Below, piece by piece: positions 19,048-21,658 of a DNA stretch of 21,658 nt. The notes beneath the pieces are model-generated. The model had not been told where the DNA came from. It did not search any database and saw only the letters and a program-made list of their open reading frames with translations. This stretch comes from Perkinsus olseni (lineage: Eukaryota; Perkinsozoa; Perkinsida; Perkinsidae): NCBI GenBank assembly GCA_013115135.1, contig JABANP010000699.1:1-21658 (forward strand). The letters are read 5' to 3'. A program made the position numbers and the translations under genes. The stretch's first letter is position 1. Every line of letters starts with the position of its first letter.

Positions 19048-19216
19048 TCGCGGTCATGGCACGACCGTCCTTTTATGCAAACTGCAGCCGAGCAATGTGG
19101 CTGGAGAGAAGTGAAAGAGTTCTGTTGTTTTTTCTAAGCTGAAATAATGACAACTCACATTTGTGAGGGCCGCCGGACCATGATCCACTTTGCCATACTG
19201 AGATGATATCAGTGGG

Positions 19217-19238
19217 ATCGCGTAACGCGACTCCCGTT
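19217..19238. repeat. Diverged T/T'/T element, core TCGCGT
   Basis: Two differences: TCCCGT for TCGCGT in the last copy, and the first outer base does not pair with the second centre. Confidence 0.65.
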
Positions 19239-19330
19239 CAGACCAAGGACGAGCTTGAGTGGGGCTGCTCAACTCGGTTGATTTGAATGAAGAAGATTCC
19301 GTAGAACACAGCCATAGGAACACAGGACAT
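19238..19330 (-). pseudogene. Decayed start of a secreted family gene
   Basis: ATG at 19330 opens a 30-codon frame reading MAVFYGIFFIQINRVEQ, which resembles the signal peptide of member 5 (IALFYAVFFQTPGEG). It stops at TGA 19240-19238, next to the diverged element at 19217-19238. Another element sits 18-39 bp upstream of the ATG, and no clear upstream block is present. Further family-like sequence is not evident. Confidence 0.35.
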
Positions 19331-19347
19331 ATTGCCAAGTAATGTCA

Positions 19348-19369
19348 AGTATAGGCTATACTGTATAGC
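19348..19369. repeat. 22-bp T/T'/T element, T=AGTATAGC
   Basis: Perfect tripartite structure with centres G and T. Confidence 0.9.
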
Positions 19370-19479
19370 CAATTAGTAATACGACTTGAAGATAGTAGTT
19401 CCATTCCCGGCTTCGCCGCTCAAGTACTCGGAAGAGCATTCTCATACAGCAAAGCGTGTCAATAGGAGTATCCCCGTGG

Positions 19480-19893
19480 TCAGTCCTGATCATATCCAGC
19501 ATGGTACAACCAATCGTCCTCAGACTCGTAGCGTCCCTGGGATCTAAACTTCTCTATCTCTTCATCGCTATTTTGGTCCTCCAGTCGTTGATATCTTCTC
19601 TGCCGCTTGCCTCTCAGCCTCTGCCCTATTCTCCTTATGCCTTTGGCCCAACCGGACGGCTTCGCGAGAGGGCGCAGGGTATTCGCTACTCTGCCAATGG
19701 CACTTGAAGCTTGTGTCATCCTTGGTCGATTGTAAGAATCATATTTGTCCGCCTTCTCCATTACATGCTCGATCTGTCTTCTAGTGGGCTTCTTCTGGCC
19801 GTCTGAGGCAGCCAAAGGAGCGAAGGCTCCAACAGAGTTTCGAACACCGAAGCAGCCAAGTGTTACCGCGCCGATGAGAGAGAATAAACGCAT
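19480..19893 (-). CDS. Secreted basic protein, family member 4
   Basis: 137 aa from ATG at 19893, the MRL start shared by the family; the frame continues upstream but without signal character. Signal peptide about residues 1-23 (MRLFSLIGAVTLGCFG, ending near SVGAFA, so without the exact P-x-E-G). The central part is strongly basic (GIRRIGQRLRGKRQRRYQR) and aligns with member 5 (A-x2-R-x-A then IANP/LRPLAK and KRQ-x-R). The acidic C-terminus ends DDWLYHAGYDQD, the family motif. The shared upstream block is 27-59 bp before the start. Function unknown. Confidence 0.75.
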   Translation of the reverse strand: MRLFSLIGAVTLGCFGVRNSVGAFAPLAASDGQKKPTRRQIEHVMEKADKYDSYNRPRMTQASSAIGRVANTLRPLAKPSGWAKGIRRIGQRLRGKRQRRYQRLEDQNSDEEIEKFRSQGRYESEDDWLYHAGYDQD

Positions 19894-19919
19894 GAGTTGG
19901 GTTTGGATGAGAAGTGGAA

Positions 19920-19952
19920 AACCCGTGTTGATCAATGGTCTAGGGCGGGCGA
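19920..19952 (-). promoter_or_regulatory. Shared upstream block of the secreted genes (4)
   Basis: On the minus strand it reads ATCGCCCGCCC, a spacer, then CATTGATCAACACGGGTT. It is a diverged copy. Confidence 0.5.
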
Positions 19953-20284
19953 TATCATCGATTCCGCACGAATCCTGGCGATACCCGATAACAGTAGCAG
20001 ACCGTCTTCGCCTTGCCTCCGGCACGCGCTCTTCCGTCAACGCGATCGCTACTGCACTGCGCTGGTTCTGAGGCCAGCGTAGGGCACGTGACGTAGCGTC
20101 CCGAAGGACCCGGCCTCCATCCGGCTCGACCTCGATTGCTAGATTGTTGTCGAACTCCATTGTGCAATCCAGTCAGCGAGAGGATCGCAACCCTTTTCAA
20201 CGCGGCTAAGCCTTCACGCACCAATATTCTGAGGAGCGACAACGATGGCATAGACGATCGCACAGGGAAAACCGTCGGTGACTC

Positions 20285-20306
20285 GAACAAGGCTTGTTCA
20301 ACATGC
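20285..20306. repeat. 22-bp T/T'/T element, T=GAACAAGC
   Basis: One mismatch in the last copy (AACATG for AACAAG); outer bases pair with the centres. Confidence 0.8.
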
Positions 20307-20487
20307 CTCGTCGAGGCTGTCTCGGCAGTTGTCTCTCCTCAGGCCGAACTCCGCACTTGCTTAACGCGATTGCGGGTCCTCCAGCTAATGTAGCTAAACT
20401 AGCAACAGTAAATAATGCACAGTATCCTTCATTCTCCACAGACACGAATGCATCGAAGATACCTTCAGTCTTAACCAGACTCTATCC

Positions 20488-20509
20488 GATACAGACTGTA
20501 CAGTACAGT
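20488..20509. repeat. Diverged T/T'/T element, core GTACAG
   Basis: The last two copies are perfect. The first copy and its outer base each have one difference. Confidence 0.6.
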
Positions 20510-20630
20510 GCAATTTCAGACAGAGATCGAACTTCCTCGATGGACCTCAAGCAACATACTCAAACGCAACAGCGAGATAATCAATTCACAAGAGCAACGG
20601 CATGTAGAGAACAGCAACAAGAGTACCAAT

Positions 20631-21054
20631 CTATTGGTCATACCCCGCCTGATACTCGGGCCGATCTTGCCGAACACCGCCCGATGGTTTATCTCCCTCA
20701 CTGTCATGCGGAGGTTGAGACCTTAGCTGGCTCCAAGACTCCTCAGAATCTTCCTCTTTGTTTTTGAGTTTTTCCGTGTCTGGCTTGTCGTTTCGCTTTG
20801 ATCTTCTTCCCGAGTTCTCTCACGCTCTTAGCTAACTTGAATGGATTTGCAATACTATTGAGAGCACTCGCCGCTCTCCTCGCACCGCGTGAGATATCCG
20901 CCTGTGTTGGCGGGCGAATGCCGACGTACTCCCTCATTGTGCTACTGTATGAAGGCGGGTTTCCACCGTCATCATCCGTGTCCGTAGGCCTGGCACCCTC
21001 ACCCGGGGTTTGGAAAAAAACAGCGTAGAAGAGCGCGATAGAAGCGAGGCGCAT
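20631..21054 (-). CDS. Secreted basic protein, family member 5, frameshifted
   Basis: ATG at 21054 gives signal peptide MRLASIALFYAVFF, then QTPGEGAR with the family's P-x-E-G. The central basic region (ARRAASALNSIANPFKLAKS, then KRQARHGK) is the paralogue of member 4. The zero frame stops at 20743 after 103 aa. In the +1 frame from about 20770 the reading continues as an acidic tail and ends EYQAGYDQ at a TAG (20631-20633), the family C-terminus. The switch lies between two runs of five A (about 20760-20775), so one extra A would explain it. It may be a true null allele, a sequencing error, or frameshifting. Confidence 0.7.
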
Positions 21055-21106
21055 TGTGGTAGGAAAAGGGTAGCTTCCAGTGTCAGGCGAATTCTGGAAA
21101 AGCTCT

Positions 21107-21139
21107 TTCGTGCGCGATCGATGGTTCGGGACGAGCGAG
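21107..21139 (-). promoter_or_regulatory. Shared upstream block of the secreted genes (5)
   Basis: On the minus strand it reads CTCGCTCGTCC, a spacer, then ATCGATCGCGCACGAA, 53-85 bp before the ATG of member 5. Confidence 0.65.
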
Positions 21140-21262
21140 ACCATGGAGCCTTGCACACCGGCCGCCGGTTCCAAACCTTTCACGGAGGACGGCATAAGTC
21201 AGAGTTGCGCTACCTGGACACCACTTAGAGGCCACGCCACACCGAACAAGGGTCACCGTGGG

Positions 21263-21284
21263 GTCGTGACTCACGATTCGTGAG
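21263..21284. repeat. T/T'/T element, T=GTCGTGAG, one mismatch
   Basis: The same 8-mer as at 10209-10230. The second centre is T where C is expected. Confidence 0.8.
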
Positions 21285-21556
21285 CAGTCGGGCTAGCCCT
21301 GGGCCATGGGCACCCTTGGTTCCCGAGGGCCCGCCAGCGCTAGCTCCGTCCCTCGAGAACCTCAATGGGGAAATCTCAATTTGAGATTGTTCATCAACAG
21401 TTGTCTCCTATTAGACTTCTAATAATTAGATCCACAGTTATCGAGTTCTGACGATTCCACCTTTCTGACGGATGTCCGGGTCGTTGTTACGAGGCCACAG
21501 TCGATTAAAATCCCGCACCGGTCAATACAACTCGGAACTTGGTCGCATGTGGCAAT

Positions 21557-21578
21557 GCCACAGACTGTGGCCCACAGT
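21557..21578. repeat. 22-bp T/T'/T element, T=GCCACAGT
   Basis: Perfect tripartite structure with centres A and C. It overlaps a further odd palindrome on its left (TGTGGCA-A-TGCCACA). Confidence 0.9.
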
Positions 21579-21658
21579 GGCATAGACAACATGCACAACA
21601 TGAACGAGCGGGCGCCAGGCCCACTGGAAGTTAAGACACCAGCACGCTGTTCGGCGAA

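Larger units (their letters stand above)
18310..19237. other. Intergenic region with AT-rich tract and palindromes
   Basis: No gene supported. An AT-only tract of mixed TAAT/TTTA sequence lies at about 18348-18420. Two long palindromes and three tripartite elements follow. Confidence 0.6.
19953..20630. other. Intergenic region between members 4 and 5
   Basis: No gene supported. A minus-strand frame at 20206-20445 has a hydrophobic stretch (ALFTVASLATLAGGPAIAL) but no ATG, and may be another decayed relative. Two elements lie here. Confidence 0.4.
21140..21658. other. Non-coding end of the window
   Basis: No gene seen. It holds two tripartite elements, a related 21-bp variant (21410-21430, ATTAGA-CT-TCTAAT-A-ATTAGA) and a 17-bp odd palindrome at 21372-21388. 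Confidence 0.6.

Noticed and set aside
20206..20445. Sixth secreted-protein gene on the minus strand
   Set aside because: It has a hydrophobic stretch, but no ATG, no P-x-E-G, no tail motif and no upstream block.
9319..21578. Rho-independent terminators or riboswitch-type hairpins
   Set aside because: The palindromes have 1-nt centres, lack following T runs, and the genes are spliced and eukaryotic in character.

Overview
The window looks like nuclear DNA of a protist with a compact, intron-rich genome. Small GT-AG introns (mostly 42-83 nt), one GC-AG intron and a cluster of short secreted lineage-specific proteins suggest a perkinsozoan alveolate (Perkinsus-like). That assignment is inference; no rRNA or organism-specific marker is present.

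Layout. (1) Positions 1-6371, + strand: one gene for an AAAP-family amino-acid transporter. It is rebuilt here from 16 exons whose phases agree; only the end of exon 10 is uncertain. Its introns hold a 43-bp minisatellite (about 22 copies), tRNA-like sequences, and short motifs that recur between introns and inside exon 1. (2) 6459-8497, + strand: a two-exon gene for a 575-aa helical, probably organellar protein of unknown function, 88 bp downstream of the transporter. (3) 8.5-13.7 kb: mostly non-coding, with a broken ORF (8787-9469) and a frameshifted two-domain pseudogene (11995-12687). (4) 13.7-21.1 kb: five short minus-strand genes for predicted secreted proteins. They share an N-terminal signal peptide ending near P-x-E-G, and in three cases a C-terminal H/Q-x-GY-D/N-Q motif. 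A common upstream sequence block precedes all five. One member has a 1-nt frameshift, and another degraded copy lies between them.

The main discovery is structural. From 9.3 kb to the end, about 21 short elements share an architecture but not a sequence. An 8-mer T appears as bases 1-7, then the reverse complement of all 8 bases, then bases 2-8: 22 bp in total, two overlapping 7-1-7 palindromes. Thirteen are perfect at every constrained base and five more have one mismatch. Chance expectation for perfect cases over this length is far below one. None lies in an intact CDS and none was found in the first 9.3 kb. Longer palindromes with the same single-base centre accompany them. The geometry is what results if a transposon with 8-bp target duplications (hAT type) is excised with hairpinned flanks that have a 1-nt offset, and the two opened hairpins re-anneal over the whole 8-bp duplication. 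I read them as excision scars. That mechanism is inference; the pattern itself is directly visible.
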